From Streptomyces smaragdinus (GTDB lineage: Bacteria; Actinomycetota; Actinomycetes; Streptomycetales; Streptomycetaceae), in assembly GCF_009604385.1 (NCBI RefSeq), contig NZ_WEGJ01000003.1:1-64000 (forward strand): 64,000 bases of DNA. The letters are read 5' to 3'. A model generated the notes under the pieces. That model was not told where the DNA came from. It ran no database searches and was given only the letters and a program-made list of their open reading frames with translations. Of the stretch, positions 26,491 through 35,741 are shown piece after piece; positions within the stretch are counted from its first letter, which is position 1, and each line of letters opens with the position of its first letter. A program made the position numbers and the translations under genes.

Positions 26491-26528
26491 TTAACATCGA
26501 CGAAACAGATGGGTCATGCCCGAGAAAT
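26491..26528 (+). promoter_or_regulatory. GlnR boxes upstream of glnA
   Basis: TTAAC (26491), GAAAC (26502), GTCAT (26513) and GAAAT (26524) follow each other with exact 6-bp spacers. This is the gTnAC-n6-GaAAC-n6 arrangement bound by GlnR in Streptomyces, ending about 100 bp before the glnA ATG. GlnR activates glnA under nitrogen limitation in S. coelicolor. Confidence 0.88.
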
Positions 26529-26626
26529 CCCCGGAATCTAAGGTCGGGGCGAGCATGCCACCGCACTGGCCTGCCGAAGCGCAGCAATCCCGATCGCAGC
26601 TGAGCGCCGGGATAAGGAGGAGTTGG

Positions 26627-28036
26627 ATGTTCCAGAACGCCGAGGATGTCAGGAAGTACATCGCCGACAACGACATCAAGTACATCGATGTCCGTTTCTG
26701 CGACCTTCCGGGCATCATGCAGCACTTCGCGGTGCCGGCCGAATCGTTCGACCCGGCCGAGACGCTGATGTTTGACGGCTCGTCGATCCGCGGGTTCCAG
26801 GCCATCCACGAGTCCGACATGGCGCTCGTCCCGGACCTCACGACGGCCCGTCTGGACCCGTTCCGGGAGGAGAAGCACCTCAACATCAACTTCTTCATCC
26901 ACGACCCGATCACCGGCGAGCAGTACAGCCGTGACCCGCGGAACGTGGCGAAGAAGGCCGAGGCGTATCTGGCGTCCTCCGGCATCGCCGACACGGCGTA
27001 CTTCGGCCCGGAGGCCGAGTTCTACGTGTTCGACAGCGCCCGGTTCGAGACCTCCGCGAACCGCTCGTTCTACGAGATCGACTCCGAGGCCGGCGCCTGG
27101 AACACCGGCGCCCGCGAGGACAACCGCGGTTACAAGGTCCGTTTCAAGGGCGGCTACTTCCCGGCCCCCCCGGTCGACCACTTCGCCGACCTGCGCGCGG
27201 AGATCTCCACGGAGCTGAGCAAGTCCGGCCTGCAGGTCGAGCGCCAGCACCACGAGGTCGGCACGGCCGGCCAGGCGGAGATCAACTACAAGTTCAACAC
27301 GCTGCTGGCCGCCGCCGACGACCTGATGCTCTTCAAGTACATCGTGAAGAACGTCGCCTGGCGCAACGGCAAGACCGCGACCTTCATGCCGAAGCCGATC
27401 TTCGGCGACAACGGCTCGGGCATGCACGTCCACCAGTCGCTGTGGCAGGGCGGCGAGCCGCTCTTCTACGACGAGCAGGGCTACGCGGGCCTGTCGGACA
27501 CCGCCCGCTACTACATCGGCGGCATCCTGAAGCACGCCCCGTCGCTGCTGGCGTTCACCAACCCGACGGTGAACTCGTACCACCGGCTGGTGCCGGGCTT
27601 CGAGGCGCCGGTGAACATGGTCTACTCGCAGCGCAACCGCTCCGCGGCGATCCGGATCCCGATCACGGGCGCGAACGCGAAGGCCAAGCGCATCGAGTTC
27701 CGCGCCCCGGACCCGTCGTCGAACCCGTACCTGGCGTTCGCGGCCCTGATGATGGCGGGCCTGGACGGCATCAAGAACAAGATCGAGCCCGCGGAGCCGG
27801 TCGACAAGGACCTCTACGAACTCGCCCCCGAGGAGCACGCGAACGTCCCCCAGGTCCCGACCTCCCTCCCCGCGGTCCTGGACGCCCTGGAGGCGGACCA
27901 CGAGTACCTCCTGGCGGGCGGCGTCTTCACGCCGGACCTGATCGAGACGTGGATCGACTACAAGCGGACGAACGAGATCGCGCCGATGCAGCTGCGGCCG
28001 CATCCGCATGAGTTCGAGCTGTACTTCGACATCTAG
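26627..28036 (+). CDS. glnA: Glutamine synthetase type I (GSI-beta)
   Basis: This 469-aa cytoplasmic dodecameric enzyme makes glutamine from glutamate, ammonia and ATP. Signature motifs are present: '[18 protein letters not shown]', the ATP-binding '[18 protein letters not shown]' and the glutamate-binding 'NRSAAIRIP'. The adenylylation site is intact as Tyr397 in '[10 protein letters not shown]', matching control by GlnE, which is encoded at 56611-59613. ATG 26627 has AAGGAGG six bases upstream. GlnR boxes lie in the promoter. A 17-bp-stem terminator follows. Confidence 0.98.
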   Translation: MFQNAEDVRKYIADNDIKYIDVRFCDLPGIMQHFAVPAESFDPAETLMFDGSSIRGFQAIHESDMALVPDLTTARLDPFREEKHLNINFFIHDPITGEQYSRDPRNVAKKAEAYLASSGIADTAYFGPEAEFYVFDSARFETSANRSFYEIDSEAGAWNTGAREDNRGYKVRFKGGYFPAPPVDHFADLRAEISTELSKSGLQVERQHHEVGTAGQAEINYKFNTLLAAADDLMLFKYIVKNVAWRNGKTATFMPKPIFGDNGSGMHVHQSLWQGGEPLFYDEQGYAGLSDTARYYIGGILKHAPSLLAFTNPTVNSYHRLVPGFEAPVNMVYSQRNRSAAIRIPITGANAKAKRIEFRAPDPSSNPYLAFAALMMAGLDGIKNKIEPAEPVDKDLYELAPEEHANVPQVPTSLPAVLDALEADHEYLLAGGVFTPDLIETWIDYKRTNEIAPMQLRPHPHEFELYFDI

Positions 28037-28085
28037 GATCCGCGCGGGTCGGACGGGGTTCTCCCCCTCCGGACCGGATGCTGAC

Positions 28086-28124
28086 CGTGGGCCGTGCCTT
28101 CCAGTCCGGAAGGCACGGCCCACG
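28086..28124. terminator. glnA terminator
   Basis: Perfect 17-bp stem CGTGGGCCGTGCCTTCC (28086-28102) with its complement (28108-28124), loop AGTCC. It lies between convergent glnA and P450 genes. Confidence 0.9.
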
Positions 28125-28156
28125 GGTCGTTTCCGGGGCGTACGTCCGCGGGCGCG

Positions 28157-29398
28157 CTACGGCCGCAGCCGTACGGGCAGGGTCTGGTGGCCGTTCGTGA
28201 TGAACGATTCCAGTTGGCGGAGGTCGGTGGGGGGTGTGGCCAGGGTCAGGGTTGGGTGGTGGGTGAAGAGGGCTGGGAGGGATATCGCGGCCTCCAGTCT
28301 GGCCAGGGGGGCGCCTATGCAGTGGTGGACGCCGTGGCTGAAGGCCAGGTGGTCTTTTGTGGGGCGGGTTATGTCGAAGGCCGTGGCCGTTTCGCCGTGC
28401 CGGGCCGGGTCGCGGGAGGCTGCCGCGTAGCAGCCGAGGATCGTGTCGCCCTTGTGAAGGGTCAGGCCGTTGGCCAGGGTGATGTCTTCCGTCGCGAAGC
28501 GTAGGGGGACGTTGGGGACCGGGGGTTGGTTTCTGAGGGTTTCTTCTATTACGTCGTCCCAGGTGGCCTTGCCCGTGCGGACCAGGGTCAGTTGGTCGGG
28601 GTGGGTGAGCAGCGCGAGGATCGCGTTGCTGAGGAGGTTGCCCGTTGTCTCGTAGCCCGCGCTGACGAAGAGGAGGAGGGTGTCGACCAGCTCTTCTTCG
28701 GTGAGGGGTGTTGTGTCCGCGTCGCGGGCCGCGATCAGGGCCGAGGAGAGGTCGTCGCCGGGGTGGGTGCGCTTCCGCGTGATCAGGTCGCGGAGGATTC
28801 GCTGCAGGCGGGGGTACGCCGCGACTACCTCCTCGGGGGGTGACTTGGCCAGGTTGGCCAGGAGGTCCACGCAGTGGGATGTCTCCTCGCGGGTCTCCTC
28901 GTCCGTGATGCCGAAGAGGTCGCAGATCACCGCGATCGGGAGCGGGTACGTGAAGTGTTCGCGCAGGTCCACGGGCTCCGTCGGGGGGTGGGTCGCCAGG
29001 TCGTTCAGGAGGGCGGTCGTGATCGCCTCGATGCGTGGGCGCAGGGCCGCCACGCGGCGGGGGGTGAAGGCGTTGCCGACCAGGCCGCGGAGGCGTTGGT
29101 GGTCGGGGCCGTAGGCCGTGAGCATGTTGCGCATCGCGACCCAGGGGAACAGGGGCCAGTCCGGGGAGATGTCGCCGTTGATCCACGCCGGCCAGTGCTG
29201 GTGGGCGTCCTTCGAGACGCGAGGGTCGGTTAGTAGGCGTTTGAGCAGGTCCAGGTCGGTCACGGCCCAGGATTGGACGCCGCCGGGTAACTCGACGCGG
29301 GTGACTGGGCCCCGGGCTCGGAGGCGTTCGGCCTCCGCGAGGACGTCGTGGCCGGTGGGGTCGATCACGAAGGGGGGTAAGTCGGCCGGTCCGTTCAT
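28157..29398 (-). CDS. Cytochrome P450 with two TTA codons
   Basis: This 413-aa class I bacterial P450 has the I-helix '[12 protein letters not shown]' (about 243), the K-helix ExxR in 'EETLR' and the heme loop '[17 protein letters not shown]' with Cys360 as the iron ligand. The C-terminal 'VRLRP' end and length fit the CYP105/CYP107-like group; the substrate is unknown. ATG 29398. Leu7 and Leu37 are TTA codons (29378-29380 and 29288-29290), so expression probably requires bldA tRNA and would be late in growth. No ferredoxin gene is adjacent. Divergent from DUF2254 across 224 bp that hold no gene. Confidence 0.95.
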   Translation of the reverse strand: MNGPADLPPFVIDPTGHDVLAEAERLRARGPVTRVELPGGVQSWAVTDLDLLKRLLTDPRVSKDAHQHWPAWINGDISPDWPLFPWVAMRNMLTAYGPDHQRLRGLVGNAFTPRRVAALRPRIEAITTALLNDLATHPPTEPVDLREHFTYPLPIAVICDLFGITDEETREETSHCVDLLANLAKSPPEEVVAAYPRLQRILRDLITRKRTHPGDDLSSALIAARDADTTPLTEEELVDTLLLFVSAGYETTGNLLSNAILALLTHPDQLTLVRTGKATWDDVIEETLRNQPPVPNVPLRFATEDITLANGLTLHKGDTILGCYAAASRDPARHGETATAFDITRPTKDHLAFSHGVHHCIGAPLARLEAAISLPALFTHHPTLTLATPPTDLRQLESFITNGHQTLPVRLRP

Positions 29399-29622
29399 CG
29401 GGGCCTCCGGGGGGGCGTGGGTCCGCCCCCGCGGTGGTCGTGGGTGGCGGCGACGGGCATCGGGACTCGAACGGTAGGCGTAGCGGTGACGGCGCCGCTA
29501 CGGGGCCTGTGCGGTGGCGGGGTCCCCCTCACCCGTGCGGGCCTGCCGGGTGGCGGGGCGGGGAGTGCTGGCCGACCGTGGGGAGCGGTCCGGCAGCGAC
29601 GGCGGGAGGAGGGGCCGCGGGC

Positions 29623-30963
29623 GTGGGTGAGCCGAGCGCGGTGCAGGGGGGCGGGACGCCGGTGTCCGGTGCGGTGCGGACCCGGGCGCCCCGGCGGGGC
29701 GGGGGGCGCGGGAACCGGCGCGTCTATGTGCTGCGCAGCCAGGCCTCCGCCCTGCTCCTGGTGGTCGCCGGGGCCGCCCTCGGCCGGCTGGTGCCGGACT
29801 GGGAAGGGCGTTCCTCGGGGCTCGGGCTGGCCTTCGACACGTCCACCGCGCAGGCCGCGCTCGCCGCCATCGCCGGCAGCATGATCACGCTCGCCGGCTT
29901 CGTCGTCACCGCGATCACCCTGGTGGTGCAGACCGTTCAGACGATGTCGCCGCGGCTGGTCGGCGCGCTGGGGCACTTCAGCCGCTACGTCCTCCTCTTC
30001 GGGCTGCTCATCGGTACGGCCCTGTACGCGCTGGTGGCGCTGAGCCAGATCCACGGCGACCAGGTGCCGCAGATCACCGTCACGGTGGCCATCGCCCTGG
30101 TGCTCGTGGACGCGGCGGCCGTGCTCGTCCTGCTGGCGTCCCTGCGCCACGCCGTCACCGGCGGCGGGCTGGCGCGTGCGGTGGGCGACCGGCTGCGCGA
30201 GGTCATCGACCGTACCTACCCGCCCGGGGGCGGCACCGGGAGCCCGGTCGCCGAGGAGGCCGGGCCGTCCGTCGCGTCTGTCGTCCGACGTGGCCGGCCG
30301 GGGGTGCTGTGCGGCGTCTCCGAGGCCCGGCTCACGGAGCTGGCGGCCCGGCACGGGGTCCGGGTGCGGCTCACGCGGGCCGTCGGCGACTTCGCCGGAA
30401 GCGGCGACACCGTCGCCCGGCTGGACGGCGACCGTATCGGGCCGCGGCTCACGGCCCGTGCCGCGGCGTGCTTCCGCTACGGGGCCGGCCGCGATGTCGA
30501 ACAGGACGCGGCCTACGGCTTCCGGCTGCTCGCGGACATCGCCGTGCGGGCGCTGTCCCCGGCCGTCAACGATCCGACCACGGCCGTCCAGGTCCTCGAC
30601 GAGATCGAGGACAACCTGCTGCGGATCACCGGCCGCCCCCTGGGCCCGGCCTGGCTGACCGACCGGAGCGGCCGCCCCCGGGTGTTCTGTCCGGAGCCCG
30701 GCTGGGAGGAGTTCGTGTCCGTCGCCCTCGACGAGACGATCCTCTACGGCGCCGGCAACCCGCAGACCGTCCGCCGGCTGCACGCCCTGTTCGACCGTCT
30801 GCTCGCCGTGGCCCCCGCGGACCGCCGCGCCGCGCCGGCCGCCCGCGCGGCCGCCCTGGACCGGCTGTCCGCCGCCGCCCTCACCGACCCCCTGATGACC
30901 CGGCTGGCGGGGCGCCCGGACCCCCAGGGACTCGGCGGCGCCGTCGCCCAGGACGCCGCGTAG
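29623..30963 (+). CDS. DUF2254 membrane protein
   Basis: This 446-aa protein has a Gly/Arg-rich cytoplasmic N terminus, four predicted transmembrane helices (about 47-68, 84-118, 121-150 and 152-178) and a soluble C-terminal half with the DUF2254 signature 'DVEQDAAYGFRLLADIAVRALSPAVNDPTTA'. The function is unknown; the family resembles small-conductance or CDF-like membrane regulators only loosely. GTG 29623 is chosen because GGAGGAGG ends 9 bp before it. A weak hairpin (CCCGCT-GACC-AGCGGG, 31036-31051) lies downstream. Confidence 0.85.
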   Translation: MGEPSAVQGGGTPVSGAVRTRAPRRGGGRGNRRVYVLRSQASALLLVVAGAALGRLVPDWEGRSSGLGLAFDTSTAQAALAAIAGSMITLAGFVVTAITLVVQTVQTMSPRLVGALGHFSRYVLLFGLLIGTALYALVALSQIHGDQVPQITVTVAIALVLVDAAAVLVLLASLRHAVTGGGLARAVGDRLREVIDRTYPPGGGTGSPVAEEAGPSVASVVRRGRPGVLCGVSEARLTELAARHGVRVRLTRAVGDFAGSGDTVARLDGDRIGPRLTARAAACFRYGAGRDVEQDAAYGFRLLADIAVRALSPAVNDPTTAVQVLDEIEDNLLRITGRPLGPAWLTDRSGRPRVFCPEPGWEEFVSVALDETILYGAGNPQTVRRLHALFDRLLAVAPADRRAAPAARAAALDRLSAAALTDPLMTRLAGRPDPQGLGGAVAQDAA

Positions 30964-31070
30964 GGGTGTCTCCGTCGCCTGCGTCCCGGGGGTCACGACA
31001 GCCACTCGAAATAATCGAATGAACGTCCACAACTGCCCGCTGACCAGCGGGATTTGTCAGTGGGGCATCG

Positions 31071-31076
31071 TACAAT
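31071..31076 (+). promoter_or_regulatory. Possible -10 element for the 88-aa protein gene
   Basis: TACAAT lies 49 bp before ATG 31125. No convincing -35 was found at 16-18 bp upstream, so the promoter is tentative. Confidence 0.35.
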
Positions 31077-31124
31077 AGAAGAAGAATCCAAGCCGGGATT
31101 CTGTGACGCCGAGGAGGTCGCCGG

Positions 31125-31391
31125 ATGACCGTGGCCCGCTCCCCCGTCCAGCCCACTCTGTTTCCGCTGCGCAAGAAGAGGCTGCCCGCCGGGAAGCCGC
31201 GTGTGTGGTACATCGCCCATAACCGACGGCTCAAGGCGATGCGGATAGCCATCGCCCTGCTGGACACCGGGGTGTACACCCCGCGGCAGGCCACCGACCG
31301 GGTCGTCCGTGAGACGGCCGCCCGGATCGGGGTGCATCCGCCGTCGGCCACGACGTGTGCGCAGGTGCGCCGGCTGCTGCCCAGGTTGTGA
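31125..31391 (+). CDS. Small conserved basic protein
   Basis: This 88-aa protein begins 'MTVARSPVQPTLFPLRKKRL'. It is strongly basic with helical segments 'NRRLKAMRIAIALLDTGVY' and 'QATDRVVRETAARIGVHPP'. The second half looks like a small helix-turn-helix-like module, but I recognise no named family. ATG 31125 has GAGGAGG about 8 bp upstream. It stands alone between DUF2254 and the ATPase gene. Function unknown. Confidence 0.65.
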   Translation: MTVARSPVQPTLFPLRKKRLPAGKPRVWYIAHNRRLKAMRIAIALLDTGVYTPRQATDRVVRETAARIGVHPPSATTCAQVRRLLPRL

Positions 31392-31535
31392 GTCCCGTGC
31401 CCGGCGCGGTCCTTCGGGGCCGCGCCGGGGCGCCCGGCCGTAAATGGGCTGCGTACGCCGCCCCGCGCGCTCCACACTGAGGTCCGCATCCGATCCCGCC
31501 TCGTCAGGAGCCCTCCCATCCAGGCCGCAGTATCC

Positions 31536-32579
31536 GTGACCCCGGCCCGCATCCCCGAGCTGCTGCTCAATCTCGCCACCGTCCGCCCCGTGTTCCTCTG
31601 GGGCGCGCCCGGCATCGGGAAGTCCTCCCTGGTGCGGGACTTCGCCGAGTCGCTGGGCCTGGAGTGCGTCAGCCTGCTCGGCACCCAGCTCGCCCCCGAG
31701 GACCTGATCGGCGTCCCGCAGATCCGCGACGGACGCAGCGTGTTCTGCCCGCCGGAGACCATTGCCCGTGACGAGCCGTACTGCCTCTTCCTCGACGAGC
31801 TGAACGCCGCCACCCCCGATGTGCAGAAGGCCTTCTACTCGCTCATCCTCGACCGCCGTATCGGCTCCTACGAACTGCCCGAGGGCAGCATCGTCATCGG
31901 CGCCGGCAATCGCGCCACGGACAACGCCCTGGCCCGCCCGATGGCCTCCGCGCTGGTCAACCGGCTGACGCACGTGCATCTGCGGGCCAGCGCCACGGAC
32001 TGGCTTACCTGGGCGGGAGGCCACGGCATCCACCCCTGGGTCACGGACTACCTCGTCGACCGGCCCGACCACCTCTGGTCGGCGCCGCCCAAGACGGAGG
32101 AGCCGTTCTCCACCCCGCGGTCGTGGCACATGCTCTCCGACGCCCTGCACTCCTTCGGGCCCACGCTCGACGAGGACACCCTGGCGGTCGTCACCCACGG
32201 CACGCTCACCCCCTCCCACGCCGTCTCGTTCCGCGGCTACGTCAAGATCGTGCGGCACGCCCACGGCCTCGACGCGATCCTCAAGGGCGACGCCTCCTGG
32301 CCCCACCGCCCCGAGGACCGGGACCTGCTCTACTACCTCGCCGAGGCGTTCCGGGGCCGGCTGGTCAAGGACCTCCCGGCGAGCAAGGACCACGCCTCGC
32401 CGGCGGTCCGTCAGACCGCCTACCGCGCGAAGGCGCTGCTGGTCCAGCTCGCGGAGATCTCCGTCGAGGTAGCGCAGACGGTCATCGCGGCGGACGCGAA
32501 CGACCAGCCGGTACTGCCCGCCTGGTTCCTCGTCGAGGCCGCCCGCGACATGCCCCGCCTGGTGGAGGCCCGCCGGTGA
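31536..32579 (+). CDS. MoxR-type AAA ATPase
   Basis: This 347-aa AAA+ ATPase has Walker A 'WGAPGIGKSS' (about 22-31), Walker B 'CLFLDELNAATP' (about 82-93) and sensor-1 Asn in 'VIGAGNRATDN'. MoxR ATPases remodel proteins together with a von Willebrand A partner, here the next gene, whose GTG start overlaps this stop. GTG 31536 is 26 bp after the only SD. An in-frame ATC at 31518, correctly spaced from AGGAG (31505-31509), would add 'xQAAVS' and is a possible mutated or non-canonical start. Confidence 0.92.
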   Translation: MTPARIPELLLNLATVRPVFLWGAPGIGKSSLVRDFAESLGLECVSLLGTQLAPEDLIGVPQIRDGRSVFCPPETIARDEPYCLFLDELNAATPDVQKAFYSLILDRRIGSYELPEGSIVIGAGNRATDNALARPMASALVNRLTHVHLRASATDWLTWAGGHGIHPWVTDYLVDRPDHLWSAPPKTEEPFSTPRSWHMLSDALHSFGPTLDEDTLAVVTHGTLTPSHAVSFRGYVKIVRHAHGLDAILKGDASWPHRPEDRDLLYYLAEAFRGRLVKDLPASKDHASPAVRQTAYRAKALLVQLAEISVEVAQTVIAADANDQPVLPAWFLVEAARDMPRLVEARR

Positions 32580-34366
32580 GCCGGCGGCGCGGGGGAGACC
32601 GGCCCGACCCCGCCGGCGAGGCGTATCTGCGGGGCCGGGAGATCATCCGCGGCAACCCCGCCCTGGCCGCCCTCAACGTCACGTACTGCCGCTCGGAGGA
32701 CTGCGACCACCGCCCGGAACACGGCCTGGCCCGCGTCACCTCGGACGGCACCGTCCACGCCCACCCCACCCGGCGCGCCGACCCCGCCGAGTGGGCCTGG
32801 GCCCTCGCCCACTGTCTGCTGCACCTGGGCTTCGGCCACGCCCCCGCCGCCACGGGCCCCCGCGCCCAGCCGGACCGCGCCGAACTGGCCGCCCGCTGCG
32901 CCGTGGTGAACCGCTTCCTGCTCTCCTTCCCCGTGGGCCGCGCCCCCGACCACCACCCCGCCGACTATCCCGGCGGCGACGAGGACCAGCTCACCGACCG
33001 CTGGCGGCGCGACGGCGTCCCTCCCTCGTACGCGGACTGCGGAGCGGCCCGGGGGGAGGCCGACATCGAGCTCGTCCCCTGGCACCGCTGGTCGCGGCCG
33101 GAGGACTGGCAGCTCGCGTTCGCCCACGCCCTCACCCGCACCGTGTCCGCCTCGATGGACGTCGCGGGCGGCCGCCGCGAGACCCTGGACGGCGAGCGGG
33201 TCCGGCTGCAGCCGTGGGACCGCGCCCTCAACTGGTTCATCTCCTCCTATCCGCTCCTCGGCGGCATCGCCGCCGGGCTCACCCTCGTCGCCGACGCCGA
33301 ACTCGCCCACGCCCAGGGCATCTCGATCGCCGCGGTGAGCCCCGCCGCCGGCGAGATCTATCTGAACCCCCTGCGGCGCTTCACCGACGAGGAATGGCGC
33401 TTCGTCCTGGCCCACGAGATGCTGCACGCCGCCCTGCGGCACGGCGAGCGGTGCGGCGCCCGCGACCCGTATCTCTTCAACGTCGCCGCCGACTACGTCG
33501 TCAACGGCTGGCTGCTGGAGATGGACGTCGGCGACATGCCGGAGGGGCTGCTCCACGACCCGGCCCTGGCGGGGCTGTCCGCCGAGGAGGTGTACGACCG
33601 GCTCGTCACCGACCGGCGCCGGCTGCGCAGACTGGCCACCCTGCGCGGCAAGGGCCTCGGCGACGTGCTGGGCGAGCCCCTCCCCCACGCCCCCAGGGAC
33701 TACGTCGACCTCGACGAGTTCTACCGCCGCGGCCTCCAGCAGGGCTTCGACCTGCACCGGCGCGAGCGCGGCCTCCTCCCCGCCGGACTCGTCGAGGAGA
33801 TCCGCGCCCTGAGCCAGCCCCCCGTGCCCTGGGACGCCCGGCTGGCCCGCTGGTTCGACGAGTACGTCCCCCGCCCCGAGCCCCTGCGCAGCTACGCCCG
33901 CCCCTCCCGCCGCCAGGCCGCCACACCCGACATCCCGCGCGCGGGGCGATACTTCCCGCCCGAGAGCGTGCCCCGCCACACCTTCGGCGTCCTCCTCGAC
34001 ACCTCCGGCTCGATGAGCCGCACCCTCCTCGGCAAGGCACTCGGCGCCATCGCCTCCTACGCCACGGCCCGCGACGTCCCCGCCGCCCGCGTGGTGTTCT
34101 GCGACGCCGCCCCGCACGACGCCGGCTATCTCCCCGCGACGGAGATCGCCGGCCGGGTCCGCGTGCGCGGACGCGGCGGCACCGTCCTCCAGCCGGGCCT
34201 CGACCTCCTGGACCGCGCCGGGGACTTCCCCCGCACCGCCCCCGTGCTGATCATCACCGACGGCGCCTGCGACGTCCTGCGCGTGCGCCGCGAACACGCC
34301 TACCTGACCCCGCCCGACGCCCATCTCCCGTTCACCCCCCGCGGCCCCGTGTTCCGCCTCGGCTGA
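32576..34366 (+). CDS. DUF2201-type putative metallopeptidase with VWA-like domain
   Basis: This 596-aa partner of the MoxR ATPase has a zinc-peptidase-like helix 'VLAHEMLHAALRHGERC' (HExxH form HEMLH, about 279-283). A C-terminal VWA-like domain carries the MIDAS motif 'DTSGSMS' (about 475-481) and 'LIITDGACD'. The N-terminal third has an additional degenerate 'ALAHCLLHLGFGH'. This is COG3864/DUF2201 architecture; whether it cleaves proteins is not established. GTG 32576 overlaps the ATPase stop (GTGA), so the two are translationally coupled and probably form a MoxR-VWA complex. Confidence 0.9.
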   Translation: MSRRRGGDRPDPAGEAYLRGREIIRGNPALAALNVTYCRSEDCDHRPEHGLARVTSDGTVHAHPTRRADPAEWAWALAHCLLHLGFGHAPAATGPRAQPDRAELAARCAVVNRFLLSFPVGRAPDHHPADYPGGDEDQLTDRWRRDGVPPSYADCGAARGEADIELVPWHRWSRPEDWQLAFAHALTRTVSASMDVAGGRRETLDGERVRLQPWDRALNWFISSYPLLGGIAAGLTLVADAELAHAQGISIAAVSPAAGEIYLNPLRRFTDEEWRFVLAHEMLHAALRHGERCGARDPYLFNVAADYVVNGWLLEMDVGDMPEGLLHDPALAGLSAEEVYDRLVTDRRRLRRLATLRGKGLGDVLGEPLPHAPRDYVDLDEFYRRGLQQGFDLHRRERGLLPAGLVEEIRALSQPPVPWDARLARWFDEYVPRPEPLRSYARPSRRQAATPDIPRAGRYFPPESVPRHTFGVLLDTSGSMSRTLLGKALGAIASYATARDVPAARVVFCDAAPHDAGYLPATEIAGRVRVRGRGGTVLQPGLDLLDRAGDFPRTAPVLIITDGACDVLRVRREHAYLTPPDAHLPFTPRGPVFRLG

Positions 34367-34503
34367 CCCAGCCGGGCCCGCCGCCGCGCCCGCAGCCCGT
34401 GCCGCCGGGCCTCCCGGAACTCCGCCCTGACCTGCCGTCGCCGCGCCCTGCCCGCCGCCGCGGCGGCGATCCGCTCCCGTACCACATCATCCGCGTTCGT
34501 CAT
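34300..34503 (-). CDS. Possible small basic protein
   Basis: A 67-codon frame begins 'MTNADDVVRERIAAAAAGRARR' and is very Arg-rich. Its last 67 bp overlap the convergent end of the DUF2201 gene. The clean start and the inverted repeat directly before it (34503-34519) favour a real gene; the overlap and biased composition argue against. Function unknown. Confidence 0.4.
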   Translation of the reverse strand: MTNADDVVRERIAAAAAGRARRRQVRAEFREARRHGLRARRRARLGQPRRNTGPRGVNGRWASGGVR

Positions 34504-34519
34504 GTCACACAGAGTGACA
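34503..34519. promoter_or_regulatory. Inverted repeat, probable operator
   Basis: TGTCAC-ACAGA-GTGACA is a perfect 6-5-6 palindrome of 17 nt at the start of the minus-strand small gene and about 210 bp before the plus-strand gene at 34731. It is the right size for a dimeric repressor site. Confidence 0.5.
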
Positions 34520-34542
34520 CACGCCGGCGACACGGCCCCGAG

Positions 34543-34551
34543 TTATCCACA
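34543..34551 (+). other. Perfect DnaA-box-like 9-mer
   Basis: TTATCCACA in the intergenic stretch 34504-34730. Apart from this and the 17-nt inverted repeat, I see nothing in that stretch. Confidence 0.3.
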
Positions 34552-34730
34552 GGGCCGGGCAACCGACCAGGTCACGGACGTCGGCGACGTACGGCGTACT
34601 GGCGCGAACGCGCCCGGACAACGCCGAATACAACGCGAATTCAGGGGCCGCCGGATGGCTGACGTGGACCCGGTGGGGGCATGTCAGGATGTGAGGGCGA
34701 CGGTGTCAGGCGGTTTCCGGGGAGGGCTAC

Positions 34731-35657
34731 ATGCTGGGCATCCGGGTGGAGAGCGAGGTCGGGGAGCATGTGCTGCGGCCGACCGACGAGGCGTTTCGGG
34801 AGCTCGTACGGCGGATCGGCGGGGACGGGGACAAGTTCCTCGTCGTCGAGCGGGTCGACGCCGAGGAGAACGTGTACATACAGGTGTGGCACGAGGCCGG
34901 CGGCAACTACCAGCTGGAGCATCGCGCCGGCGGCCCCGACCGGCACTACCGGGTGGACGTCGACAACGCGGAGACCGTCGCCGAGGTGATGGTCGGCTGG
35001 GCCCTGCGGGCGTCGGGATGGGACGACCCGGTCGAGTGGGAGCGCGTCGATCTGGGGGCCGACCAGGAGCCCGTGCCCGAGCTCGACCCCGAGATGCGCG
35101 AGACGCTCGAGGAGCGGGTGCGGGAGGTGCTGCGTACCGGGTACGCCGACCGCCACGAGCTGGCCGAGACGGCCGAGGAGTATCTCGTCGACGGTGACGA
35201 CCGGCCCGTGTCCGGGGCGCAGGCCTGGGCGCTCGTGCAGCGGCTGTGGCGGGAGCGGCTGGCCGAGGAGGCCGGCTGGGAGGGCGTCACGGATCCCGAG
35301 CGGATCGAGGAGGTCTTCGCCGGTCTCGAGGAGCGGGGTATCACCGCCCGCCCGGACTTCACCTGCTGCCGCAACTGCGGGATGTCGGAGATCGGCGCCG
35401 AGGGCGCGGAGGGCGCCCGGGGGTTCGTGTTCTTCCACCGGCAGGCGACGGAGTCCGCCGCCTCGGGGGGCGGACTGAGCCTGTACTACGGCGGGTTCGA
35501 CGGTGCCGCCGACACGACGGCGGCGGTCGGCCGCGAGGTGGCCGACGCGCTGGGGGCGGCGGGGTTCACGGTGGAGTGGAACGGGTCGCCGGACAAGGCG
35601 ATCAGCGTGGAAGGGCTGGACTGGCGCAAGCGGTTGCCCGGGCAGGCGACCGGATAG
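34731..35657 (+). CDS. Conserved protein, DUF6891-like C terminus
   Basis: This 308-aa acidic soluble protein has an N-terminal beta-rich domain (1-90, 'MLGIRVESEVGEHVLRPTDEAF') that resembles Imm1/SUKH-like immunity folds in composition. A C-terminal domain (about 120-308) with 'PDFTCCRNCGMSEI' (CCxxC) and 'FVFFHRQATESAA' matches DUF6891 as I recall it. No function is known. ATG 34731 follows GGGGAGGG. A role as an immunity or binding protein is conjecture. Confidence 0.75.
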   Translation: MLGIRVESEVGEHVLRPTDEAFRELVRRIGGDGDKFLVVERVDAEENVYIQVWHEAGGNYQLEHRAGGPDRHYRVDVDNAETVAEVMVGWALRASGWDDPVEWERVDLGADQEPVPELDPEMRETLEERVREVLRTGYADRHELAETAEEYLVDGDDRPVSGAQAWALVQRLWRERLAEEAGWEGVTDPERIEEVFAGLEERGITARPDFTCCRNCGMSEIGAEGAEGARGFVFFHRQATESAASGGGLSLYYGGFDGAADTTAAVGREVADALGAAGFTVEWNGSPDKAISVEGLDWRKRLPGQATG

Positions 35658-35741
35658 CGGACGCCCACTCCCGCCCGTGCGGCACGCGATCTAGGCTGCG
35701 GCGACAAGCAGTCGGACCGACCCGTACGAGGAGCCGCCGCA

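Noticed and set aside
26408..28123. An upstream extension of the RDD protein across glnA
   Set aside because: It arises from a frame that stays open antisense to glnA; the RDD family begins near the ATG at 26407.
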